From: Arenicola marina
Taxonomy: Eukaryota > Annelida > Polychaeta > Arenicolidae
Assembly: GCA_964019135.1 (NCBI GenBank)
Contig: OZ025263.1
Span: forward strand, 33,210,133-33,274,132
Direction: 5' to 3'
Length of the DNA: 64,000 bases
A program made the position numbers and the translations under genes. Positions 46,406-57,849 of the stretch are shown here, piece after piece (the stretch's first letter is position 1; every line of letters starts with the position of its first letter). The notes below the pieces were generated by a model, which saw nothing but the letters and a program-made list of their open reading frames with translations, did not search any database and had not been told where the DNA came from.

Positions 46406-47500
46406 CTATTCGCACCACTATCTGGACAATAAATGAGAGTGGTCCAGATCGGGGCCATTAATCATATACAAAACGTCGGTAACTAAACACCGAAATAACG
46501 TCAATCCTGTCTGGAATGCTTTTTGTAAAAAAACTAATTCTGCTGAAAGGCATGATACATTTTACCATAAATCCACCGGTTTTTCAGCCCACAGGATATA
46601 CGATAAAGGGGAAATGGGTATCGTCACAGCGATATAAACTGCGCAGATGTAGCCCAAACCCAAGCCTCGAGCGACCCATACACCACTCGGACGGAGGCCA
46701 ATATCTCAGATGCCAATCTTTTCCGCTGTGTGGCTGACGAGACGGGTTCATATCATCAAGGCATCCTGGGCGGCCTGGCGAAGGGACGGAACGGATGAGG
46801 AATAATGGGGCTAGATGTCCCGCTGATAAGGGCGTACAGTGTTGATCCACGGAGGATAGATACCAGAGATCGGCGCTATAAACACCTCCGTGAGCTCTCC
46901 GGGCCACGGCCTCTGCTGGAGACGCTGACACCTTCGGGCGTGGCTGTAACCGATGGCAGATAAAGCCAATGAACCGACGCAATGGCTCGGATGGCTTTTT
47001 AGCATCCTTGGATAATTATCGTGCGGCTTATTTCGCTATTTCGTGTCTGTATTGCACACGAATTTACTTGTGTTGAATCTTGATTTGTTTACGTTATTTA
47101 AGACGGGACATAGGATTTGTCTCACGTGCTGCTTCTGAAAGAGCTGCTCACGCACTCGATCCGGCTTTACTGACACCACCAACTTGAGAATGTGGTTCTA
47201 GTCTGAAAGGATTGTTTGTTCCCGGCTGGATGCTTTACTGCTTGGATTTCCGTAACCAGAGGTAACGTATGAGGACAGGTGAAATAAAAACGCCCTCCAA
47301 TTACCGACTCCAGCTGCTTAACGAGTGCTTTCTTAGTCAAGACAAATATTTGTCCGCTTTGGTGGATAAAACTGTTTGGCGGTATAACACACCCGATGCG
47401 GGCTATAAATGCCACATGCAAGCTGCGGCTAAATATCGCCCACTGCGCTGGGTATCTTTACAAGAACCTACCCAAGATGGCGCTTGTGGTGGCAGATCCG
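46406..47500. other. Unique stretch without a supported gene
   Basis: A minus-strand frame (46584-46982, 132 codons) lacks an ATG at its left limit. A plus frame from ATG 47269 runs into the MITE end at 47501. Neither is supported further. Confidence 0.4.
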
Positions 47501-47530
47501 AAAGGCGGATCCAGGATTTCGGTTATGGAC
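47501..47530. mobile_element. Single hAT-MITE terminus
   Basis: AAGGCGGATCCAGGATTTCGG matches the family terminus. No partner end was found. Confidence 0.4.
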
Positions 47531-48154
47531 GAGCGGGTGAGTCCCAAATGTATTCGTCCGCCCTTGTGGCCACGAAGGACGCAATTGGGACCACCTAGTG
47601 TGGAGGGTTGGGGTCCCCGTGACGGAGGAGGGTGGGGAGGGGTTTAGAGTTAAGACAAGGAATGTAGCTGCAGTGCTCTATGAGGGTACTACAGTGATCC
47701 GAACAGTGACCCCCTAGGGAACGAACGAGGGGTGAGGGGAATGCGGGGACGTTAGATTTGATTTGATTTGAGGAGAGTCTCCACTTAATTGAAATGTCAC
47801 GTGACGTCATAATGATAGTAGGGTGATTGCTTGCTTGTCGATATCCTTACGATGACTCATCCTTAAAACAAAGCAAACGCCAGGCTGGGTATCGGCCAAC
47901 GCATAACGTTTATGGGGGAATCGAAACCGACCGTGATTCCAAATATGATATCGTTGGCCAGATATGATATCTGTGGCATCAAATGTTTCATATCTAAATT
48001 ACAAGCCAATTTCAACGTGGTTATACAATTCAGTAATATTGCAACACGCTGCGCAATGGCTTTAGCAGAAAATGTGTCAATATATTCATCCTATGATGTT
48101 GGCTGATTTTTTTCTACACCACACGCACTATTTCCACCAAGACGGATTACTACA
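47531..48154. other. Unique stretch with an E-box/CRE composite
   Basis: CACGTGACGTCA at 47799-47809 overlaps an E-box and a perfect CRE (47802-47809). (GATTT)n lies at about 47757-47771. Confidence 0.4.
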
Positions 48155-48175
48155 GCGTTGATTATTAATTACAAC

Positions 48176-48550
48176 ATGTCGCGAATACCAGGTTTTTTAA
48201 AGTTCTGCGCTGCATGGACTTCCAGCTCAGCGGTACTATACAGACGGGCTATAACATCAGTCTATGCGGCGTACCTCGAGGGGGTGGACGGCCTAAAGCC
48301 ACAGGGGCAGTCAGGCCGCCGGGATATATTTATGGCCGTCCGTATAACATCCCAGTATTATACACTGAAAATAGACACACTCACCCACAACACAGGCCCT
48401 GAACACGATAATATAGCCACAAACCACATCGGTATACGGCCCTGGTGGGTGGGTGTGTTTGCCGCAGGCGCTGGTTTGCCGACAGCAATGCCGCCCATCA
48501 TCGCCCAGGGAGCCAGCCTGCTCAATGTGCTTTATATTTTCGGTGTTTAG
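48176..48550 (+). CDS. Hypothetical protein, 124 codons
   Basis: This ATG frame ends with TAG at 48548-48550. A plausible acceptor (GATTACTACAG, ending about 48154) lies 21 bases upstream, after a pyrimidine-rich stretch. The protein has normal complexity, a Tyr/Arg-rich N-terminal half and a hydrophobic C-terminus (residues about 90-124) with Gly, Ala and Pro that could touch a membrane. There is no recognised family. The sequence is not repetitive, which favours it over most frames here, but chance remains likely. Confidence 0.2.
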   Translation: MSRIPGFLKFCAAWTSSSAVLYRRAITSVYAAYLEGVDGLKPQGQSGRRDIFMAVRITSQYYTLKIDTLTHNTGPEHDNIATNHIGIRPWWVGVFAAGAGLPTAMPPIIAQGASLLNVLYIFGV

Positions 48551-49071
48551 TTTAGGGACGGATGGTGTTGTTATATAAGTGTAATTGTACGGATGTTCGC
48601 GTGGGATGGTGACTCTGTATATATAGTGGCGCAGGAAGGTGTTCGGCATTGATGGAAGTAGGAGGGGGGCGGGGGGGTGCGTAAGATAGCGGCGTGACCT
48701 AGAGAAATGCGAGACTTGACAACTTGAAGAGGTGATAAAATTTACGACCTATCGGCTCTATAAATCACGATCATATGACTGGGTTACAAATGGTTACAAA
48801 TTAAAGAGTACCCCTCTCACACACACAATATTCGCAGCATAGTGCCATGTGGGTGCTGCATTATTTATATTGTCCTTGCTACTATTGCTTTGTCCAAAGA
48901 TAAGTAAATGTCATAGTACAGAAATTAAAATGCTTCTCAACTAAACTCCAAGCTAAAAATCTATGTATATACCCGTTAAAGCTAGTGCCGTCTAAGTGAT
49001 ATAACCCCCAACTTTTGTTCGCTTGACCTGGTCATGAGTTCCCGAACCCTCGTTGTCTTCCTGTGACAATA
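48551..49071. other. Unique stretch
   Basis: Nothing is recognised apart from a short G-rich run at about 48660-48677. Confidence 0.4.
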
Positions 49072-49324
49072 GGGCCGCCTCGATAGCTCAGTGGGTTAGA
49101 CGCTCGCATTGAGCGCTCTGGCCACCTGAAACCCTAACGACACGTGGACAGGTGGTTTGAGCAGCGCTGTAGCCATGTCTGTGTGGTCGCAGGATACAGT
49201 TATCATGTTCTTCTTCCCAAACAGTAGGGGGTTACCCCCGGGGACATGGCTTCGCATGTTCCTGCCTTCGCCCATTGACGCGATATAACCTGAATTGGTC
49301 AAAGCATTCTGAATATGCAACCAT
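49072..49324 (+). mobile_element. tRNA-derived SINE, family 1, forward copy
   Basis: It starts GCCGCCTCGATAGCTCAG and ends GAATATGCAACC, as at 646-890. Box A is intact; box B is more decayed than in the first copy. Confidence 0.82.
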
Positions 49325-49825
49325 GTTATAAATCCCTTTCCTTTCACCTATGCTTCATGTTCTTGGCGTAGATTGGCGTAGCCATCACGGGTGCATATTG
49401 CATGCACTTAACCTCTTAACGCAATTCATGCGCGGTCGGACATGTTTAGACAAGCAGAAATTGATTTGCGCACTGACAACGTTTATCGCTTATGGCTGCA
49501 TGCGATCAGTATAAACTCCAGGTAAGGAAGTGGGGTGATATGGGAAGGTCACTACAGTGCATTTAGCAGAGGGAGTGAAAAAGTGAGAGGGTTGGGGAAT
49601 TGGGGATATGGATTCGCCACTGAATATAGAGCATTTGACTTCTTGCCGTTACATAGCATTTGGTCCATAAATGGGCCACGTCATTATATTTCACAGCAAA
49701 GCTAAAATGTCTAATAACGGAATAAAAATTAAATGTTCTGCATTATTCCTTGCTATCATTCAGTAACCAATCAGTTTTCAATGAACGCTTTATTTTCTGC
49801 TGTCGGGCGATTGTATTAATGCGAG
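49325..49825. other. Unique stretch with a strong isolated splice-donor match
   Basis: ACTCCAG|GTAAGG at 49515-49526 is a good 5' splice-site match on the + strand. No exon can be defined around it. Confidence 0.35.
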
Positions 49826-52145
49826 TATGCTGGTTCCGTCCATTCCATTCTGTAGGCTGACTGGTTCCCGGCGCCAATCCGTTAAGTCCCTTCTGTAGGC
49901 TGACTGGTTTCCAGCCCCAATCCGTCAAGTCCATTCTGTAGGCTGACTGGTTCCCAGCCCCAATCCGTCAAGTCCATTCTGTAGGCTGACTGGTTTTCAG
50001 CCCCAATCCGTTAAGTCCCTTCTGTAGGCTGACTGGTTCCCAGCCCCACACGGTCAAGTCCATTCTGTAGGCTGACTGGTTCCCAGCCCCAATCCGTCAA
50101 GTCCATTCTGTAAGATGACTGGTTCCCAGCCCTAATCCGTCAAGTCCATTCTGTAGGCTGACTGGTTCTCAGCCCCAATCCGTCAAGTCCATTCTGTAGG
50201 CTGACTGGTTCCCAGCCCCAATCCGTCAAGTCCATTCTGTAGGCTGACTGGTTCCCAGCCCCAATCCGTCAAGTCCATTCTGTAGGCTGACTGGTTCCCA
50301 GCCCCAATCCCTCAAGTCCATTCTGTAGGCTGACTGGTTCCCAGCCCCAATCCGTCAAGTCCATTCTGTAAGATGACTGGTTCCCAGCCCTAATCCGTCA
50401 AGTCCATTATGTAGGCTGACTGGTTTTCAGCCCCAATCCGTCAAGTCCATTCTGTAGGCTGACTGGTTCCCAGCCCCAATCCGTCAAATTCATTCTGTAG
50501 GCTGAGTGGTTCCCAGCCCCAATCCGTCAAGTCCGTTCTGTAGGCTGGCTGGTTCCCAGCCCCAATCCGTCAAGTCCATTCTGTAGGCTGACTGGTTCCC
50601 AGCCCCAACCCGTCAAGTCCATTATGTAGGCTCACTGGTTCCCAGCCCCAATCCGTCAAGTCCATTCTGTAAGATGACTGGTTCCTAGCCCCAATCCGTC
50701 AACTCCGTTCTGTAGGCTGAGTGGTTCTCAGCCCCAATCTGTCAAGTCTATTCTGTAGGCTGGCTGGTTCCCGGCCCCAATCCGTCAAGTCCGTTCTGTA
50801 GGCTGACTGGTTCTCAGCCCCAATCCGTCAAGTCCATTCTGTAGGCTGACTGGTCCCGGCGCCAATCCGTCAAGTCCGTTCTGTAGGCTGACTGGTTCCC
50901 AGCCCCAATCCGTCAAGTCCGTTATGTAGGCGGACTGGTTCCCAGCCCCAATCCGTCAAGTCCATTCTGTAGGCTGACTGGTCCCGGCGCCAATCCGTCA
51001 AGTCCGTTGTGTAGGCGGACTGGTTCCCAGCCCCAATCCGTCAAGTCCATTCTGTAGGCTGACTGGTTCCCAGCCCCAATCCGTCAAGTCCATTCTGTAG
51101 GCTGACTGGTTCCCAGCCCCAATCCGTCAAGTCCATTCTGTAGGCTGACTGGTTCCCAGCCCCAATCCGTCAAGTCCATTCTGTAGGCTGACTGGTTCCC
51201 AGTCTCAATCCGTCAAGTTCATTCTGTAGGCTGATTGGTTCCCAGCCCCAATCCGTCAAGTCCGTTCTGTAGGCTGACTGGTTCCCAGCCCCAATCCGTC
51301 AAGTCTATTCTGTAGGCTGACTGGTTCCCAGCCCCAAACCGTCAAGTCCATTATGTTGGCTCACTGGTTCCCAGCCCCAATCCGTCAAGTCCATTCTGTA
51401 GGATGACTGGTTCCCAGCCCCAATCCGTCAAGTCCATTCTGTAGGCTGACTGGTTCTCAGCCCCAATCCGTCAAGTCCATTCTGTAGGCTGACTGGTTCC
51501 CAGCCCCAATCCGTCAAGTCCATTCTGTAGGCTGACTGGTTCCCGGCCCCAATCTGTCAAGTCCGTTGTGTAGGCGGACTGGTTCCCAGCCCCAATCCGT
51601 CAAGTCCATTCTGTAGGCTGACTGGTTCCCAGCCCCAATCCGTCAAGTCCATTCTGTAGGCTGGCTGGTTCCCAGCCCCAATCCGTCAAGTCCGTTGTGT
51701 AGGCGGACTGGTTCCCAGCCCCAATCCGTCAAGTCTATTCTGTAGGCTGACTGGTTCCCAGCCCCAATCCATCAAGTCCATTCTGTAGGCTGACTGGTTC
51801 CCAGCCCCAATCCGTCAAGTCCATTCTGTAGGCTGACTGGTTCCCAGCCCCAATCCGTCAAGTCCATTCTGTAGGCTGAGTGGTTCCCAGCCCCAATCCG
51901 TCAAGTCCATTCTGTATGCTGACTGGTCCTGGCGCCAATCCATCAAGTCCATTCTGTAGACTGACTGGTTCCCAGCCCCAATCCGTCAAGTCCATTCTGT
52001 AGGCTGACTGGTTCCCAGCCCCAATCCGTCAAGTCCATTCTGTAGACTGACTGGTTCCCAGCCCCAATCCCTCAAGTCCATTCTGTAGGCCGGCTGGTTC
52101 CGGCAACCATCAATCAAGTCCATTTTTGTAGGTTGGCTGCTTCCC
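49826..52145. repeat. 43-bp tandem repeat, about 54 copies
   Basis: The unit is GACTGGTTCCCAGCCCCAAT, CCGTCAAGTCCATTCTGTAG, GCT. Variants include CATT/CGTT, GTAGGCTG/GTAAGATG and a CCCGGCGCCAAT subtype that shortens the unit by one or two bases. Subtypes recur in blocks, suggesting local amplification. No open frame is implied. Confidence 0.97.
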
Positions 52146-53743
52146 GGCGAATCACGATAACAAACAACAAGCCAACACCTGTCCTGTTACTGCATGTACA
52201 AATTGTCGTAATTGGCGTTCTAAGTATCATGTCCTATGTTTTATTGCAGACAGCCAGTAGGCCGGCAGTGCGGATACCTGGCTCCGTAGGCTCCGCTTTC
52301 TGAGGCTTCTACCGCCGCCCCGCCAGAGCAACGCACCCTCCTTCCTCCGAGTCTCGCCACAGACAAGTCCCCGGATATACAGTCATCGGCAGGCGAGTGA
52401 CGTCACACGCCCAGTGGTCACGTGTGTGCTGGAAGGAGAAGGTAGCGCTCGAACTGTTCAGCTGTAATATCCAATTGCATTCGCTGTTTTTTAACTTTAA
52501 ATAATAAGCGATAAGATGCCAAACTCTAGGTACCATGTACGATATAAAACAATATCGTTTGGACTTCAACTATACCTGTGATGTACCCAAAGTATTTGTG
52601 ACAGAGTGCCATACCCAAACTTGTATAGAAGGGAAGCTATGTTGACATATGCCAAACTTAAGTTACTTTTGGAGATCTGATAATGGGCGGCATATTACAT
52701 CACTAGTGTAAAATTATAATTGTACAATGAACAATTAGGAAACGATTTCTGCCAAAAAGGAAAAACAAAGCACAGAGTAATGGCATCATTGAAGTACGAA
52801 CCAGAACGAACGCGTGGCCGTCACCATCGGAGCCATAGTCCGAAGTGACAGCACATCCATCAGACCATCAGATAATGAATGATCCCTATGACGTCGACTG
52901 GTATCCCGCCACAGGTGTGGCTACCATGGATGAGACGAAACTCGTCTTGTTTTCTTGAGAGCTATCTCACCTGTCTCTGTCAGCCCCACATCAATGCAAG
53001 CAAGCTTCCCAGTTTGGCACGCGAATAGAGAGGCCTTAGGCTCCGATGTAGGGAGGCAGGAGTGTTGGTGGGGGGGGGGGGCAGTCGGGGCTTGGGGCGG
53101 GTTCCCGAGGGGAATGCGTGGAGTGTAGATTAACCGTAGGGGTGACCTCGACTGTGGAGTTCACTAAACCGTTGACTTGGCATTTTGAGATCTGTTAACC
53201 GCAATAATCCTTGGTAATCGTCCTCCCCCACCGAGACGCATGTTTCACTATTCCAGAGATAATTTTACCCTTTAGGTCATCCTACTACCAGGGTATACAT
53301 TAACGATACGCCATGGCACATGATATGTTCCCCACCTTCATGCTCGTTCTGGCACAGACAGGAAACACCGGAAATATTAAGACATTGTATGGAAATCACT
53401 TTGCAATGTGACCTGTTCGTTTCCGAAAATTTCAAAATAAAACTCATCTGTTTAGTTTTACCATGAGCCATTTTGATGGACATATCCAATTCCTTGTAGC
53501 ATTATAAAACGTTTCCATCAATTAGTTTGCAGAAGGCAGAGGAGACCTGGGCATTAGCCAGGAATGGGCCCACGGGGAAAAAACCTTCCATTAGTGACGA
53601 TCAGATCTAGTCGGGGAGGTCCACATGCTGAGGAGGGGAGGGAAAGAGGCGGGGTCCACGAGCTGAGGGTTGGGGTAAAGACTCGACGACCCATATTGCG
53701 TCTTCAACAGGGTGTGTGCGCCTTGATCCAGCACCCCCCCCCC
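52146..53743. other. Unique stretch with CRE and E-box, no supported gene
   Basis: TGACGTCA at 52398-52405 is followed by CACGTG at 52419-52424. A G run lies at about 53069-53080. A minus frame (52309-52569) has no further support. Confidence 0.4.
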
Positions 53744-53852
53744 TCACCAGCACCCCCCACCCTCCGCCCTGACGAAAATTCCTCACTGGATCCGCGCCTG
53801 GATAGTCCGTCACTAAATGGTGCCCCCTGGTCGTAAATTCCTGGATCCGCCA
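53744..53852. mobile_element. hAT-MITE right end(s) with an internal CTCF-like motif
   Basis: Two terminus-like words, CTGGATCCGCGCCTG (about 53787-53801) and CCTGGATCCGCCA (about 53840-53852), lie 52 bases apart. TGGTGCCCCCTGGTCG at 53818-53833 matches the CTCF core on the minus strand. Confidence 0.45.
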
Positions 53853-56460
53853 ATGGGGAGAGTGTCTTAGCGGCAACCTTCCCAGCCCATTGAACCCCAT
53901 TATAGATATATACTATGTACTTGCTGGTGGACATTTGAACTTGTGATCGTATTTAGCTGCGATTGGTTTCAATGAGCGAAGCAGCTATTAAGTCTGTCAG
54001 ATGTTAACGCATGGCTCCCCTCGAGTGTTCGTGTTACAAACATGACATGACAAGTAGTGAGATTTTGGTAAGATGACCCGTGTATGAAATAGTCCAAATA
54101 GCAAATATGTGTTCGTGACATATGGGATGAACTGTTTTGGTCGTTAGGAGAACGGGCCGAAAAAAGGACGACTGGTGATGAGTTTGGGGAATACAAGATA
54201 TGATCAGGTACTTAGACGCGAAAGACATTAGGATAACTTGATAACTTAATAGGCCATGACTAAGCTTACAATCATCATTTTGCAATCACCCAACAAATTT
54301 GTCCACTTTCCTATCGTTCAGCTTATTCTCCAAAACGTATAAAAGAGAAATTTGAGGAATAGGAGGCTTGATTTTGTGTGTGTGGGGGGGGGGGGGGTGT
54401 AAGGGGGCGGGGGGTTCGGGGAAGCAAACTCAAATACACCAATTATTTTTATTCTTCCTGGTTGACATTTAGAGTGTAAACTAATTTCAAAATTTGAAAA
54501 TATCACTTAACGCATGTCACACCGAGCGCTGTCTTCGCCACCCAGCGCCACCTTGTCTTGTCTCTCCAAACTAAACCACTTCGGGAGGTGGGAGAGATTG
54601 GAGAGTCTCCGGAGATGTCCGGAGATGTCTGAAGGGACCAAAAACGTGCGCTCGGAGACGGTCCGAAGAAACCGGACGACCAAAAGAGTGCAACCTTAGT
54701 AACAATGCCAAATGCAGAACCAAGAAGAAGGTGTGGCAATATTTCCATATTGATCTCCAAGATTGGCCGAAGATTTCCATGTTTGATGCGTCGGAATCTT
54801 AGCTAAAAATGGTAAACAATGTGTTTATCATAGGCAGTATCATTGTCTTCTCTTCATGTTGAATATTTCAGTTTCGTTTGAGCCTGATAAGAAGATCAAA
54901 GGAAGCTAAGGTCTGCTAAGGAAGGACAAGGGACGGTAGCTTAAGCGTGCTTATATTTCAAGGTAGGCTCACGCGTTATTAACAACACGACTAAATACCG
55001 AAATACGAGAAAATGAACAACCAATCGTCTTGACTTGATTATAATCTGTGTGCATGGTTGTTTTATTATTTATCCACTGCGCGTTCGTTTTGAAGCTTCG
55101 TTGTCATATTGCTCAGGTCTGAATTTGTCATGGCATCTTCTCTCTTCTCGCAAATGGATATTCTACATGAATATTCACTGACGTCTACTTCTGACAGGCT
55201 GCTACCATGGGTCAGTAGCTGTAAATGTAAAAAAATCCATATATTCCATGACACCTTTCGCACAGAGTGATTGATTCCACTCTGTAAATCGGCTGCTTGT
55301 CCTTGGACGATCCCGGAGCAGATCGGGGAAGTGACATGACGAATATGGCTGTGTGGCATTGACAACTGAGGTCGGCGTTGTGCTTTGTTGCTCTGGAGGA
55401 TGCGTTAAGCGCATGGACCAATAGGAACCACTGCTACGGGCAAAATGAGTCGGGTATGACAGGTTCATTATACCTATAAAACTTTGAAAACAATGTTGGC
55501 GAGCAATATGCGATAACTTTAACAAAGATTTTGTTATAGCATTGGTTCCTACTTACTGTGAATGTTTATTTTTTTGTTATTCATGTGCATTTGCGCTATA
55601 TTTATGTGGCTTATTTGTGTTACTCTCTTTTTGTCGTGTTACTTGTTACATAATTATACTCTGTTGTGTACATGTTATTTATTCATCATATCATTATCGA
55701 TTCTATTTCATCCAAAACAAATTATTTTGCGAACATTTATTAATACTTATTCAGATTCAGACGCTGAAAAATAGATCTCTCAGTTATCCTTTTATTGTTT
55801 CACCCATTTTTAATTAATACATGTTAAAACCGTTATATCGTCGGTAGTTAGATTATGCATGTGTTACATTATTCGAAGATTATCAACAAACATTAACGTT
55901 GTCTGTGCTCTATTACCAGTGCAATCCTATTAATAATCGATATCTAATTGTCATCAATAGAAGTACATCTATCGCACTTTTGTAAATATCGCAGCAAATA
56001 TTCTAATTGACAAATATTGATGGCGCGGTAGAAAGCATCTCTTTCACCGTTGTTTCTTGCCATCCTGTTCTATCTGCATATTTCTTGCGTAAATCCTCTC
56101 TTCATGTTGTTCAGATGTGTTCAAAAGTGTATGAGTGGCATCGGGCTTTCGACATGTCTCATGTATTCTGCAGTATCGCAGCAGGTGAATGTTAAAATTG
56201 TCGTCTGCTTCCAGATGTCGATGGGAAGGTAGGGAGCTTTGTGAACGGATGATTGCTGCAGCTTTGCGTTTATTTATGATTCCGTATTTTACTAGTATTA
56301 TTAGGCTCACATTTCTCGCTCGTAACTGTCAATTATAATACCAAAAACATGAAAACAATCCACGTATCTATAGAAGACAACATTTATAAAATGCGCAATG
56401 CCTGTCAGAGCGGAACCAGTATTTTGAGAAAGATGATCTCACTTTGGGCAGGTAGTGAAA
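53853..56460. other. Unique stretch without a supported gene
   Basis: A G run lies at about 54384-54398. Overlapping minus frames at 55066-55525 conflict in phase. 55540-55860 is T-rich. Nothing is recognised. Confidence 0.4.
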
Positions 56461-56577
56461 TAGTCCCGTCCTGTTTAAAGAGAAAAGGGGTGCAAACTTT
56501 AGAAGGGGTACATTGGTGATGAAAAAATGTTGGGTGGGCGTACCCTCATAATCTCACCCCACTGGATCCGCCATTTG
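56461..56577. mobile_element. Probable MITE fragment
   Basis: It ends CTCACCCCACTGGATCCGCCA, a family-type right terminus. The left TIR is not found. GGGTGCAAACTTTAGAAGGGG fills the interior. Confidence 0.35.
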
Positions 56578-57111
56578 AGTGACATTGTGCTAGTTGTAAA
56601 GTTTGTCTATTGTGCCTTCAAGGTCAATGAAATTTTAAACCAAAATTTCATATGATAATTCAAATTAATGTGGCGAGAAATGTGATATTAATTGTGGGTG
56701 CATACGTAGAAGACTCTTATTATATTACGTTTCTTGCACAGTTGTAGGTTGATGTATTGTAGTGTGTATATCACAATTTTTAAATATGTCGCTTTGTGAC
56801 GTATGTTACTGTATGTGCCAATGTCGCTGCTCAATATTGTTGTAGTGAAGTTGCTTGAGTGTAGTCTCCCAATGGCTACATTTTGAAGCCGTCGCTTTAC
56901 AAAAATGCATGGTTTTACCTGTGTTTGAGTAGAAGAACCACCATATGGACGTCAACCTGATGCTTTGCCTGCGACAGGAAATGGCGACCGGAACAAATTA
57001 TATTATATACATATATATGTCTATCGGGTGTGTTTTGTTGCATTACATGGCTACGTCACGTGGCATGACGTGCATGATATCACTGCTGTGATGCTGTGTA
57101 TATATTTGCCG

Positions 57112-57144
<33 letters not shown>

Positions 57145-57332
57145 TCACTTGTGGAACACGGCTTGTTACAAAGGCATGTGGGCTGACAATGTGGTTTGTA
57201 ATGTGCACTGTGCTGTGAACTTGCAGGCCACACAACAAGCATAGCTGAGCTGTATAGGGCAGTAGCGTTTGCACTCCTCGCTAAAGGCGCACCACCTCAA
57301 AACTATCCAAGATGTATGGGATGTAAGTAATT
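56578..57332. other. AT-rich stretch with a TA microsatellite
   Basis: (TA)n at about 57113-57141. No gene is recognised. Confidence 0.5.
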
Positions 57333-57348
57333 CACCAGGGGGCGCCAC
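57333..57348 (+). promoter_or_regulatory. Strong CTCF-like motif upstream of the main gene
   Basis: CACCAGGGGGCGCCAC matches the conserved CTCF core (CCACCAGGGGGCGC) at almost every position. It lies about 500 bases before the main coding exon. Confidence 0.45.
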
Positions 57349-57849
57349 TCGCTGAAGGACACCCCAGCGGGCTGCCGGACCAACTGTCAATCCACACTGT
57401 CAGCACACTGGATCCCCAATATTATCCCTTGATAACCTCGATACATAAATGAAAATATATTATCCCCACCTTTATGCATTATGTAGTATAATATAATTTA
57501 ATTCATATAAAATAAGATTTATTCGATATGTGTAGAATATATAAAATTGTATATTGATTAATGTATTATCGATGTATATGCATATTGTTTATAACTTAGT
57601 TATCATGTATTCTAAGTCTATGTAAGAATCGACTGATATGTAAGGTAGATAGCCCCAATTAGTTATGAAAATGAGTATTATATACTTACTCCCTAACACA
57701 TTTCATATATGTCTAAGATTAGTCTTAGATCAACTCTTAGCATTAGGACAGTGAACGCCTAGTCGGCATAATGTATTCATCCAAGAACGGCTGAACGGTT
57801 GTCATAACGCTCCGCTATCTGACGTCATTCCAGGAGCGCCAAGGATCGT
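57349..57849 (+). other. AT-rich flank, candidate acceptor and CRE before the main exon
   Basis: 57420-57760 is AT-rich. TGACGTCA (57820-57827) runs into TTCCAG|GAGCG (acceptor AG at 57832-57833). The main frame stays open upstream to 57823, so the protein could extend into an earlier exon. Alternatively the CRE belongs to a promoter just here. Confidence 0.4.

Noticed and set aside
57834..57849. Extending the main protein upstream of the ATG through the open codons to 57834
   Set aside because: The frame is open and an acceptor is present, but no upstream exon can be identified, so the ATG at 57850 was kept as the start.
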